This document shows, one piece after another, positions 23,622 to 32,780 of a stretch of DNA of 64,000 bases. Below the pieces are notes generated by a model, which saw nothing but the letters and a program-made list of their open reading frames with translations, was not told the origin of the DNA and made no database searches. Each line of letters opens with the position of its first letter. The first letter of the stretch is position 1. The stretch lies in contig NC_008278.1 in assembly GCF_000058485.1 (NCBI RefSeq), forward strand, positions 3,404,962-3,468,961, in the 5' to 3' direction. This DNA comes from Frankia alni ACN14a (GTDB lineage Bacteria; Actinomycetota; Actinomycetes; Frankiales; Frankiaceae). The translations under genes and the position numbers were made by a program.

Positions 23622-25304
23622 ATGTTAGCGACTGTTAACGTCGGCGACGGTCCGGCCGCCGCGCGCGCACGGGCCGCGGCGGCGGAGGACCTCACCGGGC
23701 CGCCGCTGCGCAGCGCCGTCGACGCCGCCTCGCCCGCGGCGCGCGGGTACTCCGAGACCCACACCGCGCTCGTCGCCGAGCTGCGCGAGCGGCTCGCCGC
23801 GGCGGCCCTGGGCGGCCCCGAGCCCGTCCGGCGCCGGCACGTCGAGCGCGGCAAGCTGCTGGCGCGTGAGCGCATCGAGGTGCTGCTCGACCCGGGCAGC
23901 CCCTTCCTGGAGCTGTCCCCGCTGGCCGCCGACGGGATGTACGACGGCGACGCGCCGGGTGCGGGCATCGTCACCGGAATAGGTCGGATCGCGGGACGGG
24001 AATGCGTCGTCGTCGCGAACGACGCGACCGTCAAGGGCGGGACGTACTACCCGTTGACGGTGAAGAAGCACCTGCGGGCGCAGGAGGTGGCGCTGCACAA
24101 CCGGCTGCCCTGCGTCTACCTCGTCGACTCCGGCGGGGCGTTCCTGCCGATGCAGGACGACGTGTTTCCCGACCGGGAGCATTTCGGCCGGATCTTCTAC
24201 AACCAGGCCACGATGTCGAAGGCCGGCATCGCGCAGATCGCGGCGGTGCTCGGTTCGTCGACGGCGGGCGGCGCCTACGTCCCGGCGATGAGCGACGAGA
24301 CGGTCATCGTCCGCAACCAGGGAACGATCTTCCTGGGTGGGCCGCCGCTGGTCAAGGCGGCCACGGGAGAGGTCGTCGCCGCCGAGGACCTCGGCGGCGG
24401 TCTGCTGCACGCGAAGACCTCCGGGGTCGTCGACCACCTGGCCGACGACGACGCCGACGCCCTGCAGACGGTGCGCCGGATCGTCGCGAACCTGGCCCCG
24501 CGGGCGGCGCGGCCCTGGCCGGTCGCGGCGGTGGAGGAGCCCGCGGTCGACCCGGCCGGCCTTTATGCGGCGGTGCCGACGGACTCGCGGACGCCGTATG
24601 ACGTGCGGGAGGTGATCGCGCGGATCGTGGACGGGAGTCGGTTCGCGGAGTTCAAGCGGGAGTACGGGTCGACGTTGGTGACCGGCACGGCGCGGTTGCA
24701 TGGTCATCCGGTGGGGATCGTGGCGAACAACGGGGTGTTGTTCGGGGAGTCGGCGTTGAAGGGGGCGCATTTCATCGAGTTGTGTGACCAGCGGGGGATT
24801 CCGTTGGTGTTCCTGCAGAACATCTCGGGGTTCATGGTGGGGCGGGAGTACGAGGCGGGTGGTATTGCGAAGCACGGGGCGAAGATGGTGACGGCGGTGG
24901 CGTGTGCGCGGGTGCCGAAGTTCACGGTGGTGATCGGGGGTAGTTTCGGTGCGGGGAACTACTCGATGTGTGGGCGGGCGTATTCGCCGCGGTTTCTGTG
25001 GATGTGGCCGAACGCGCGGATCTCGGTGATGGGTGGGGAGCAGGCCGCGGCGGTGCTCGCCACCGTCCGCCGCGAGCAGTACGCCGCCCGTGGGCAGGAC
25101 TGGCCGGCCGAGGCGGAGGAGGACTTCCGCGCCCCGATCCGCGAACGCTACGAGGTGCAGGGCAGCCCCTACTACTCGACGGCCCGGCTGTGGGACGACG
25201 GGGTGATCGACCCGCGCGACACCCGCACGGTGCTCGGGCTCGCGCTGTCGGTGGCGGCCAACGCGCCGATGGACCCGCCCGGCTACGGCATCTTCCGGAT
25301 GTGA
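23622..25304 (+). CDS. accD1: acyl-CoA carboxylase carboxyltransferase (beta) subunit
   Basis: The 560-residue protein is the carboxyltransferase half of a biotin-dependent acyl-CoA carboxylase, most like 3-methylcrotonyl-CoA carboxylase. It has the two crotonase-like halves: [20 protein letters not shown] and [14 protein letters not shown] in the first, [21 protein letters not shown] and [18 protein letters not shown] in the second. The start at ATG 23622 would be leaderless; a start some codons later is possible. Bases 24580-25045 use strikingly more G-ending and TTG codons than the flanks, as if exchanged. It is followed by accA1 and a dehydrogenase, the mycobacterial leucine-catabolism order. 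Confidence 0.92.
   Translation: MLATVNVGDGPAAARARAAAAEDLTGPPLRSAVDAASPAARGYSETHTALVAELRERLAAAALGGPEPVRRRHVERGKLLARERIEVLLDPGSPFLELSPLAADGMYDGDAPGAGIVTGIGRIAGRECVVVANDATVKGGTYYPLTVKKHLRAQEVALHNRLPCVYLVDSGGAFLPMQDDVFPDREHFGRIFYNQATMSKAGIAQIAAVLGSSTAGGAYVPAMSDETVIVRNQGTIFLGGPPLVKAATGEVVAAEDLGGGLLHAKTSGVVDHLADDDADALQTVRRIVANLAPRAARPWPVAAVEEPAVDPAGLYAAVPTDSRTPYDVREVIARIVDGSRFAEFKREYGSTLVTGTARLHGHPVGIVANNGVLFGESALKGAHFIELCDQRGIPLVFLQNISGFMVGREYEAGGIAKHGAKMVTAVACARVPKFTVVIGGSFGAGNYSMCGRAYSPRFLWMWPNARISVMGGEQAAAVLATVRREQYAARGQDWPAEAEEDFRAPIRERYEVQGSPYYSTARLWDDGVIDPRDTRTVLGLALSVAANAPMDPPGYGIFRM
23624..23639. promoter_or_regulatory. TetR operator, second copy, inside the accD1 start region
   Basis: GTTAGCGACTGTTAAC differs from the palindrome by one base. 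It begins two bases into the ATG at 23622, so it is transcribed and translated as codons 1-6 while also serving as an operator. Confidence 0.75.
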
Positions 25305-25351
25305 GGGCGACGGGGGTGATCGCGACGGAGGTGACGACAGGAAGGGCGAGC

Positions 25352-27397
25352 ATGTTCTCGACAGTGCTGGTGGCCAACCGCGGGGAGATCGCCGTACGGG
25401 TGATCCGGACCCTGCGCGAGCTGGGCATCGAGTCGGTGGCGGTCTACTCCGACGCCGACGCGGGCGCCCGCCACGTGCGGGAGGCCGACGTCGCCGTGCG
25501 GATCGGGCCGGCGCCCGCCCGCGAGTCCTACCTGAACATCCCCGCGGTCCTGGCCGCGGCGACCTCCACCGGGGCGCAGGCCATCCATCCCGGGTACGGA
25601 TTCCTGTCGGAGAACGCGGAGTTCGCGGCCGCCTGCACCGAGGCGGGGATCGTCTTCATCGGGCCGCCCACGCGGGCCGTGGAGGTGATGGGAGACAAGA
25701 TCACCGCCCGGCGGGCGGTCGCCGCGGCGGGGGTACCCGTCGTCCCGGGCCGTGACGACCCGGCGATGACCGACGCCGACCTGCTCGCCGCGGCCGACCA
25801 GGTCGGCTATCCGGTGCTGCTCAAGCCGTCCGCCGGCGGTGGCGGCAAGGGCATGCGGGTGGTCACCGACGCCTCCCGGCTGGCCGCGGAGGTCGTCGGC
25901 GCGCGCCGGGAGGCCGCCGCGGCGTTCGGCGACGACACCCTGTTCGTCGAGCGGTACGTGCAGACGCCCCGCCACATCGAGGTGCAGGTTCTCGCCGACG
26001 CGCACGGCACCGTCGTGCACCTCGGCGAGCGGGAGTGCAGCCTGCAGCGGCGTCACCAGAAGGTGATCGAGGAGGCGCCGTCGGTCCTGCTCACCCCGCA
26101 GGCCCGGGAGCGGATGGGTGCGGCGGCCGTCGCCACGGCCGCCTCGGTCGGCTATGTCGGGGCGGGCACGGTCGAGTTCCTCGTCGCTGCAGCGAACCCG
26201 GAGGAGTTCTTCTTCCTGGAGATGAACACCCGCCTACAGGTCGAACATCCGGTCACCGAGCTGGTGACCGGGCTCGACCTCGTCGCCGAACAGCTCCGGA
26301 TCGCCGCCGGGGAACCACTCGGCTACACCCAGGCCGACATCCGGCTGACCGGTCACGCGGTGGAGGCCCGGGTGTACGCGGAGGACGCCGCGCGCGGTTT
26401 CCTGCCGACGGGCGGGCAGGTCCTGCGGCTGGACGAGCCGTCGGGGCCCGCCGTGCGGGTCGACTCGGGGTTGCGCCTCGGCACCACCGTCGGCTCCACC
26501 TACGACCCGATGCTCGCGAAGATCATCGCCCACGGGCCGGACCGGGACACCGCGCTGGACCGCCTCGACCGGGCACTGGCCCGCACCTGCGTGCTCGGCG
26601 TGACCACCAACGTCGGCTTCCTGCGGGCCCTGCTCGAGCATCCGGACACCCGGGCCGGGCGGCTCGACACCGGGCTGATCGAACGGGACCTCGACGCCCT
26701 GGTCGCCGCGGCCCCGGGCGCGGCCGACGTCCCGGCCGTGTACGCGCTGGTCCGCCTGCTGGAGCTGACGCCGGACACACCGTTCGTCGATCCCTGGGAC
26801 GTCCCCAGCGGCTGGCGGCCCGGCGAGCACTCGTCGCTGCACTGGACGATCACGGCCGCCGGCCTCGCCGGACCGGTCGAGGTCGGTGTCCGCGGCACCC
26901 CCGCGGACGCGCTGGTCGCCGTCGACGGCGGCGAGCCGATCCCGGCCGCGGTGGAGTGGGCCGACGCTCCCGCGGGCGAGCGGGCCAGCCGCCTGGCGGC
27001 CGGGGGTGAGCTGGTGGTGACGCTGGCCGGTCGTACCCGCCGGTGGCGGGTCGTCGCCGACGGTGCCACGCTCTGGCTGGGCGCCGACGGCGCCGCGTGG
27101 CCCGTCTCCGAACACCGCCGCCGCTCGGCCGCGGCCGCCGTCGAGGCCGGCGGCGAGGCCCGCAGCCCCATGCCCGGCACCGTCATCGCCGTGCACGCCG
27201 CCGCCGGCGACGAGGTGGCCGCCGGCACGCCGCTGGTCGTCGTGGAGGCGATGAAGATGGAGCACACCGTCGGCGCCCCGGTCGCAGGCAGGGTCAAGGA
27301 CGTCCTCGTCGGCGTCGGCGAGCAGGTGACCCTCGACGCGGTGCTCGCCGTCGTCGACCCGGCCCCGGTCGCACTCTCCACCCCGGTCGCACCCTGA
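25352..27397 (+). CDS. accA1: acyl-CoA carboxylase biotin carboxylase/carrier (alpha) subunit
   Basis: The 681-residue protein carries biotin carboxylase at residues 1-450 ([19 protein letters not shown]-grasp loop [11 protein letters not shown] at 158-168, [14 protein letters not shown]) and a biotinyl domain at the end (VVEAMKMEH, biotin on Lys635). It supplies carboxybiotin to the AccD1 transferase. ATG 25352 gives the canonical N-terminus; the open frame extends upstream but overlaps accD1. The gap to accD1 is 47 bp and to the next gene 28 bp, indicating one operon. Confidence 0.95.
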   Translation: MFSTVLVANRGEIAVRVIRTLRELGIESVAVYSDADAGARHVREADVAVRIGPAPARESYLNIPAVLAAATSTGAQAIHPGYGFLSENAEFAAACTEAGIVFIGPPTRAVEVMGDKITARRAVAAAGVPVVPGRDDPAMTDADLLAAADQVGYPVLLKPSAGGGGKGMRVVTDASRLAAEVVGARREAAAAFGDDTLFVERYVQTPRHIEVQVLADAHGTVVHLGERECSLQRRHQKVIEEAPSVLLTPQARERMGAAAVATAASVGYVGAGTVEFLVAAANPEEFFFLEMNTRLQVEHPVTELVTGLDLVAEQLRIAAGEPLGYTQADIRLTGHAVEARVYAEDAARGFLPTGGQVLRLDEPSGPAVRVDSGLRLGTTVGSTYDPMLAKIIAHGPDRDTALDRLDRALARTCVLGVTTNVGFLRALLEHPDTRAGRLDTGLIERDLDALVAAAPGAADVPAVYALVRLLELTPDTPFVDPWDVPSGWRPGEHSSLHWTITAAGLAGPVEVGVRGTPADALVAVDGGEPIPAAVEWADAPAGERASRLAAGGELVVTLAGRTRRWRVVADGATLWLGADGAAWPVSEHRRRSAAAAVEAGGEARSPMPGTVIAVHAAAGDEVAAGTPLVVVEAMKMEHTVGAPVAGRVKDVLVGVGEQVTLDAVLAVVDPAPVALSTPVAP

Positions 27398-27425
27398 ACC
27401 CGGTCGAATCCAGAAGGAGTCACCC

Positions 27426-28577
27426 ATGCCCGACACCCGGTTGAGCGAGGATCAGGAGTCGCTGCGCAAGCTCGTCGAGGAGTTCGCCCGCGAGGTCGTG
27501 GCGCCGGCGGCGGCGGTACACGACGAGGCGAAGACCTTCCCCTACGAGGTCGTCGCGCAGATGGCGGAGATGGGGCTGTTCGGCCTGCCGTTCCCGGAGT
27601 CCGTCGGCGGGCAGGGCGCGGACTACTTCACCCTGTGCCTGGCGATCGAGGAGCTGGCACGGGCGGACTCGTCGGTGGCGATCACCCTGGAGGCCGGCGT
27701 CGGGCTGGGTGCGATGCCGGTGTACCGGTTCGGCTCCGACGCGCAGAAGGAGCAGTGGCTGCCGCTGCTGACGTCGGGACGGGCGCTGGGCGCGTTCGGC
27801 CTGACCGAACCCGGCGCCGGCAGCGACGCGGGCGGCACCCGCACGACCGCTCGCCTTGACGGCGACGAGTGGGTCGTCAACGGGTCGAAGGCGTTCATCA
27901 CCAACTCGGGCACCGACATCACCCGGCTGGTGACAGTGACCGCGGTGACCGGGCAGACCGCCGCCGGGCGCAAGGAGATCTCGACGATCCTGGTGCCGGT
28001 GCCGACCCCGGGCTTCACCGCGCAACCCGCCTACTCGAAGGTCGGCTGGCACGCCTCCGACACCCACCCGTTGACGTTCGACGACGTGCGGGTGCCGGCG
28101 GAGAACCTGCTCGGCGCGCGGGGCCGCGGGTACGCGAACTTCCTGAGCATCCTCGACGAGGGGCGCATCGCCATCTCGGCGCTGGCGGTGGGGCTCGCCC
28201 AGGCCTGCGTCGACGAGAGCGCGCGCTACGCCAAGGAGCGGGAGGCGTTCGGCGCGCCGATCGGGCGTAACCAGGCCATCGCCTTCAAGATCGCGGAGAT
28301 GGAGACCCGGACGTACGTCGCGCGGGCGGCCTACTACGACGCCGCCTCCCGGATGCTCGCCGGCCAGCCGTTCAAGAAGCAGGCCGCGATGGCGAAGCTG
28401 TTCTCCTCGGAGGCGGCCGTCACCAACGCCCGGGAGGCGACCCAGATCTTCGGCGGGTACGGCTTCATGAACGAGTACCCGGTCGCCCGGCACTGGCGGG
28501 ACTCCAAGATTCTGGAGATCGGCGAGGGGACCAGCGAGGTACAGAAGATGCTCATCGCCCGCGACCTCGGCCTGTAG
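27426..28577 (+). CDS. branched-chain acyl-CoA dehydrogenase (FadE19-like)
   Basis: A 383-residue acyl-CoA dehydrogenase. FGLTEPGAGSDAGGTRTTA, REAFGAPIGRNQAIAFKIA and QIFGGYGFMNEYPVARHWRD are all canonical. The base is at the short/medium-chain position, Glu367 (EIGEGTSEVQK), not on helix G, which points to a 2-methylbutyryl/isobutyryl/short-branched type rather than a classic isovaleryl enzyme. It closes the accD1-accA1 operon, as FadE19 does in mycobacteria. The expected role is oxidation of branched acyl-CoAs from leucine or isoleucine. Confidence 0.93.
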   Translation: MPDTRLSEDQESLRKLVEEFAREVVAPAAAVHDEAKTFPYEVVAQMAEMGLFGLPFPESVGGQGADYFTLCLAIEELARADSSVAITLEAGVGLGAMPVYRFGSDAQKEQWLPLLTSGRALGAFGLTEPGAGSDAGGTRTTARLDGDEWVVNGSKAFITNSGTDITRLVTVTAVTGQTAAGRKEISTILVPVPTPGFTAQPAYSKVGWHASDTHPLTFDDVRVPAENLLGARGRGYANFLSILDEGRIAISALAVGLAQACVDESARYAKEREAFGAPIGRNQAIAFKIAEMETRTYVARAAYYDAASRMLAGQPFKKQAAMAKLFSSEAAVTNAREATQIFGGYGFMNEYPVARHWRDSKILEIGEGTSEVQKMLIARDLGL

Positions 28578-28684
28578 GGTCGCCGCCGCGGGCCGGACCT
28601 GCCGGGAATCCCGCCCACACACGCAGTCGGGTCCCCGCAGACGCAGTCAGGTTATTGTCAGGTCCGGGCTGCGAGCCTCGCGAC

Positions 28685-29497
28685 ATGACTGCTGTGACTG
28701 GCCGGGCGCAACCCTGGGGCCGGACGACGCTGAACAAGGTCCCCCAGGTCACGATCTTCTTCTGGATCATCAAGGTCCTCTGCACCACCATCGGTGAGAC
28801 CGCGGCGGACTTCCTCAACTCGAATCTCGGCCTGGGCCTGACGAACACGACCTACGTGATGGGCGCCCTGCTGGTCGTCGCGCTGTTCTTCCAGTTTCGG
28901 CAGGAGCGCTACGTTCCCTGGGTCTACTGGCTCGCGGTCGTGCTGATCAGCGTGGTCGGCACGCTCATCACCGACAACCTGACCGACAACGCCGGCGTGC
29001 CGCTGGAGGTCACCACCGCCGTGTTCGCCGTCGCGCTGGCCGCGACGTTCGCGGCGTGGTTCGCGGTCGAGCGGACGTTGTCGATCCACACCATCCTCAC
29101 CACGCGCCGGGAGGGCTTCTACTGGCTGGCGATCCTGTTCACGTTCGCGCTTGGCACCGCCGCGGGTGACCTGGTCGCGGAGAAGCTGAACCTGGGCTAC
29201 GGAGTCTCCGTGCTTGTCTTCGCCGCAGCCATCGCCGCCGTGGCGGCGGCCCGCTTCGCGCTCGCCGCGAACGCCGTGGCCACCTTCTGGGTCGCCTACG
29301 TGCTGACCCGGCCGCTCGGAGCCTCCGCCGGTGACCTGCTGTCCCAGCCGCGGGACGAGGGCGGCCTCGGTCTGGGCACGGTCGGGACGACGGTGATCTT
29401 CCTCGTCGCGATCGTCGGACTCGTCGCCTACCTCACGGTCCGGCGCCGGGACGAGATCGCCCCCGAGGGCCTGCCGGGGAGGACGACGCAGGCCTGA
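28685..29497 (+). CDS. COG4705-type multipass membrane protein
   Basis: A 270-residue integral membrane protein with about seven or eight transmembrane helices. It contains repeated modules around acidic residues: KVPQVTIFFWIIKVLCTTIGETAADFL at the start, VVGTLITDNLTDN, LGTAAGDLVAEKLNLGYG and LGASAGDLLSQPRDEGGLG. These GD/GE-containing repeats define the COG4705 family, whose transport or sensing role is not established. It converges with an orphan response regulator at 29543. Confidence 0.8.
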   Translation: MTAVTGRAQPWGRTTLNKVPQVTIFFWIIKVLCTTIGETAADFLNSNLGLGLTNTTYVMGALLVVALFFQFRQERYVPWVYWLAVVLISVVGTLITDNLTDNAGVPLEVTTAVFAVALAATFAAWFAVERTLSIHTILTTRREGFYWLAILFTFALGTAAGDLVAEKLNLGYGVSVLVFAAAIAAVAAARFALAANAVATFWVAYVLTRPLGASAGDLLSQPRDEGGLGLGTVGTTVIFLVAIVGLVAYLTVRRRDEIAPEGLPGRTTQA

Positions 29498-29542
29498 GGC
29501 GCGCGGCGCGCGGCGGGCGGCCGGCGGCCGGCGGCCGGCGAG

Positions 29543-30235
29543 TCAGTGCAGCCGGTAGCCGATCCCGCGGACGGTGTCGAGCCGGGCGTCGACCGCCGCC
29601 ACCCGCAGCGCGCGCCGCAGCCTCGTCACGTACGAGTCCAGCGTGTTCTCCCGCACGATTGCGCCGGCCGGCCAGGCCGAACAGACCAGCGTCTCCCGGC
29701 GGACGACCTCCCCGCGGCGCACCAGCAGGGTCGCCAGCAGGCGGTATTCGGTCGGGCTCAGGGGCACGGCCGTGCCGCCGCTGCCCAGGCGGAACCGCAG
29801 CGGATCCAGGGCGATCGCGATCGCGCCCGTGTCCGTGTCCGTGTCCGTGCCCGCATCCGATCGGCGGCGGCGGACCAGCACGTCCAGTCGGGCGGCGAGT
29901 TCGGCGAACGCGAACGGCTTGGTCAGGTAGTCGTCGGCCCCGCGGGCGAAGCAGCGCAGCCGGTCGGGCAGCGCGTCCCGTGCTGTCAGCACCAGCACTG
30001 GCGCCCCGACACCGCGGTCGCGCAGGGCACTGACGACGTCCATCCCGTCCATGTCCGGCAGGCCCAGATCCAGCACGAGGGCGTCGGGCCTGGCCGCGAC
30101 GGCGGCGACCCGGCCCAGGGCGGAGGCGCCGTCGTGGACCGCCCACACGATCTGGAAGTCCGCCGCCTCGAGTCCGCGGACGAGGACGCGCCGCAGCGCC
30201 GGATCATCCTCGATCACCGCGATGGCTCCGGGCAC
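29543..30235 (-). CDS. OmpR/PhoB-family response regulator, no kinase nearby
   Basis: A 230-residue two-domain regulator from GTG 30235, which follows AAGGAGAGG. The receiver has acidic Asp10/Asp11, phosphoacceptor Asp56 (LVLDLGLPDMDG), Thr84 and Lys106 (LTKPF). The C-terminus is a winged helix (LSPTEYRLLATLLVRRGEVV, VRENTLDSYVTRLRRAL). The linker holds an Asp-Thr repeat encoded by GTGTCC simple repeats (29827-29850). No histidine kinase is in the window, so it is an orphan by location. It converges with the COG4705 membrane gene. Confidence 0.9.
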   Translation of the reverse strand: MPGAIAVIEDDPALRRVLVRGLEAADFQIVWAVHDGASALGRVAAVAARPDALVLDLGLPDMDGMDVVSALRDRGVGAPVLVLTARDALPDRLRCFARGADDYLTKPFAFAELAARLDVLVRRRRSDAGTDTDTDTGAIAIALDPLRFRLGSGGTAVPLSPTEYRLLATLLVRRGEVVRRETLVCSAWPAGAIVRENTLDSYVTRLRRALRVAAVDARLDTVRGIGYRLH

Positions 30236-30365
30236 CGCTCCCGCACCTCTCCTTCGACGCGAGCTCGACGGATGGAACGAGATGCAGAACATCACGCCGG
30301 GGGTGTGAAGACCGTGTGAGGGGAACGCCGCAGCCTCGGACCAGCATCGGAATCCGCCCGCTCCG

Positions 30366-30396
30366 ACCTTGGGGCCAGGTATTCTGGCCCCAAGGT
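30366..30396. promoter_or_regulatory. 31-bp perfect inverted repeat between divergent genes
   Basis: The arms ACCTTGGGGCCAG and CTGGCCCCAAGGT (13 bp each) flank a GTATT loop. It lies between the response regulator start (30235) and the AbrB-like gene (from about 30478). It could be a strong operator or an RNA hairpin; its midway placement and lack of an upstream gene on either strand favour regulation. Confidence 0.6.
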
Positions 30397-30477
30397 GGCG
30401 GGGTGCGATGGTCTGTCCGGGTGGCCCCCTTTTCTGCATTCATCGATTTCACATCCGACGCCCGTACCCTCGGTCGG

Positions 30478-31429
30478 GTGCAAGGAGATCTCTTTTCACC
30501 ACGGCGCCACGGAAATGGCGGCGCCTGGATTCTTCTCGTGGTGGGCTGCTATCTCCTCGGCGAGATGGGCGAAATCGTGGGGGTGCCCGCGCCACAGCTC
30601 GTCGTCCCGCTGCTGGTGGGGGCCTTTCTTGCGCTCGGTGGGATGGTCCGGCGGAATCTCCCGGCCCCGACCATCCGCGGATCGCAGGCCGTCCTCGGCG
30701 TCCTGATGGGAAGCTATCTGAACATCTCGGAGCTGCGTTCGGTCCTGGGTACGGCGCTTCCTCTGACGGCGGTCACGCTGGCCACCATCGCGCTGTGCCT
30801 GCTGGCGGCCCTGCTGTTCACCCGGACGAGCCGGGGCAGTGTCACCGACGCGGCGCTCGGCATGATGCCGGGTGGTTCGGCCGCGATCGTCGCCTGCGCC
30901 GAGGAGCTGCGGGCGGACAGCCGCCTGGTGGCCCTGAGCCAGTACCTGCGGGTGGGGCTCGTCGCGGTGACGGCACCTGCCGTCGTCGCCGTCTCCCACG
31001 GGACGGTGGGACGCCCGCGCCCGGGATCCTTCCCGGCCTACGCGCACCTGGTCGACGGATCCAGCCAACTGCTTGGCCTGGCGTTCCTCCCCGGAGTCTG
31101 CCTGCTCGGAGCCCGCGCGGGGCGCCGCCTCGGGCTGCCGGCGCCGGCGCTGCCTGGGCTGTGCGGGCCTGGCCTGGGCGCTGGCCAGGATGATCGGCAT
31201 CGCGTTCCTGGAGTCCTACCTGGCGACCACTCCGGGCGGCATCAACGCGGTGCTCGCCACCGCCACTGTGGCCCACGTCGACGTCGGTGTGGTCTCCACC
31301 GTTCAGAGCTTCCGTCTCGTCCTCGTGGTGCTGCTGACCCCGCCGCTGGTCCGCTGGCTCCTCCGCCGGGCGCTGCCGGCCAGCCCCGCCCCAACCCCCG
31401 CCCCCGAAGAACGCGGGGTCTTGCCCTGA
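30478..31429 (+). pseudogene. AbrB-family permease-like gene, frameshifted with internal deletion
   Basis: The first 220 residues encode the AbrB (ammonia monooxygenase/PF05145) membrane domain: LVVPLLVGAFLALGGM, RGSQAVLGVLMGSYL, ALGMMPGGSAAIVACAEEL. At about 31140-31160 (GLPAPALPGL) the frame is lost. The C-terminus continues in another frame (IAFLESYLATTPGGINAVL, STVQSFRLVLVVLLTPPLV) to a TGA at 31429. Normal members have about 80 residues between those two blocks; here only about 25 fit, so there is a deletion as well as a frameshift. The start is uncertain (GTG 30478 or a GTG about 60 bp on). Confidence 0.78.
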
Positions 31430-31461
31430 CGCCCGTCCGGCGGGCCGGCCGCACCTGCGGG

Positions 31462-32010
31462 TCAGGTCCGGTCGGCGCCGCCGAACACGGCCCGGGCGGC
31501 GGTGATCCGCAGGTCGTCGAGTGCGTCGGCCTGCCTGCGGGCCCGCTCGAGCAGCACGTCGAGACGGTCCTGGTCGAGCGGGTCGTAACGGTCGGCGACG
31601 GCACTCAGGGTGCGCCAGGCGGCCGCCTTGCCCGCGATCCCGATCCGCAGTGTCTCCAACTCGACCACCGTGCTCAGCGCGGAGCGGCGCACGACCCGGC
31701 CGTTGGACTTCAACCGGCCCGCCGCCTCGGCGAGCCAGCCGGCCGCGATCTTGTACTTCCGTTCGGGGACGCCGAGGGCGCGCATCAGCTCGAGCAGCGC
31801 CTCGCGGTCCTCGGCGATCTCCGAGGCCACCCGGGCCAGCGCGTCGCCGGAGGGTGTTCCGCGATGGGCCGTCGCCGTGCGGCGGGCGAGCCGCAGCCCG
31901 GCGGTGGAGCCGGCCAGGTGGTCGTTCAGGTAGATGCCGAGTGGATCCGGGCCGGCCTGCGCCCCGGCCACCCGACCGCCGGTGATGGTCTCGGTCCTGG
32001 CGTCACTCAT
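31462..32010 (-). CDS. conserved actinobacterial helical (ferritin-like) protein
   Basis: A 182-residue protein, almost all alpha helix. It begins with a short tail, then PLGIYLNDHLAGSTAGLRLARR, SEIAEDREALLELMRALGV and STVVELETLRIGIAGKAAAWRTL. The spacing of Asp-His, Glu and Asp residues suggests a four-helix ferritin-like bundle, but I cannot confirm metal ligands. It starts at ATG 32010 with GGAGGCGTGGC upstream. No function is assigned. Confidence 0.65.
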   Translation of the reverse strand: MSDARTETITGGRVAGAQAGPDPLGIYLNDHLAGSTAGLRLARRTATAHRGTPSGDALARVASEIAEDREALLELMRALGVPERKYKIAAGWLAEAAGRLKSNGRVVRRSALSTVVELETLRIGIAGKAAAWRTLSAVADRYDPLDQDRLDVLLERARRQADALDDLRITAARAVFGGADRT

Positions 32011-32114
32011 GCCACGCCTCCCTCACTCGGGGCACCGCCGCGGGTCGGTCCTGCGGTAGGTGTCTCCGGCCGGGCCCGGACCAACCCTTGCCGCAGGCTC
32101 CTCGGCTGGGCGGC

Positions 32115-32726
32115 TCAGCGCCAGGCGGCGGTGATGGTGGGGGAGGGCACGACGAAGGCGATGTTGCGCATGGTGTAGCGCACGACGTGTTCGGCGTATT
32201 CGTACGGGTCGCCCGCGATGCAGTCCGGCGGGACGACGACCGTGTAGCCGAGGTTCATCGCCTCGATGGCGGTGCCCAGGACCGCGATGTTCAACGAGAC
32301 GCCGGTGACGATCAGGGTGGAGACCTTCGTGTTGCGCAGGTACTGGTCGAGGCCGGTGGCGAAGAAGCCGGTGAGGCCCTGTTCCCGGCGGAACACGACA
32401 TCCTCCGGGCGCGGCGCGATCTGGGGCATCACCGGACCCTGGCCCCCGGTGGTTCCGGCGGCCGACGACGACCGCAGATTCACGAACGTGTTGTGCGCGA
32501 AGCCGAAGCCGTCGGGGCGCCGTTCGTCGGTGCAGTAGTAGATCCGCACGCCCACCTTGCGGCCCGCGTCGAACAGCGCGGACAGGTTGTCGAGCAGGCC
32601 GGTGCGCCGGGCGGACTCGGCGAGGCCGGGCAGTAAGGGCCGGTCGCCCAGGAGGTTCTCCTGGCATTCCATGTTCACGATGGCGGTGGTGGCCGGGTCC
32701 AGGTGCGGCGTCACGTCGAGAGGCAT
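32115..32726 (-). CDS. isochorismatase-fold protein lacking the nucleophilic cysteine
   Basis: A roughly 203-residue isochorismatase-fold protein (TLIVTGVSLNIAVLGTAIEA, GVRIYYCTDERR). As in the protein at 9497, the nucleophile position in the TGVSxN motif is alanine, and the N-terminal aspartate is Glu (VNMECQEN). The two proteins are clearly related and form a Cys-less subgroup. The start is taken as ATG 32726 (MPLDVTPHLDP); a GTG at 32747 is equally open. The reaction is unknown. Confidence 0.8.
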   Translation of the reverse strand: MPLDVTPHLDPATTAIVNMECQENLLGDRPLLPGLAESARRTGLLDNLSALFDAGRKVGVRIYYCTDERRPDGFGFAHNTFVNLRSSSAAGTTGGQGPVMPQIAPRPEDVVFRREQGLTGFFATGLDQYLRNTKVSTLIVTGVSLNIAVLGTAIEAMNLGYTVVVPPDCIAGDPYEYAEHVVRYTMRNIAFVVPSPTITAAWR

Positions 32727-32780
32727 GGTCGGCACGCTACCCGGCACCGCCCGGGTAGCGTGCCCTCTCTCAGGCCCTCG

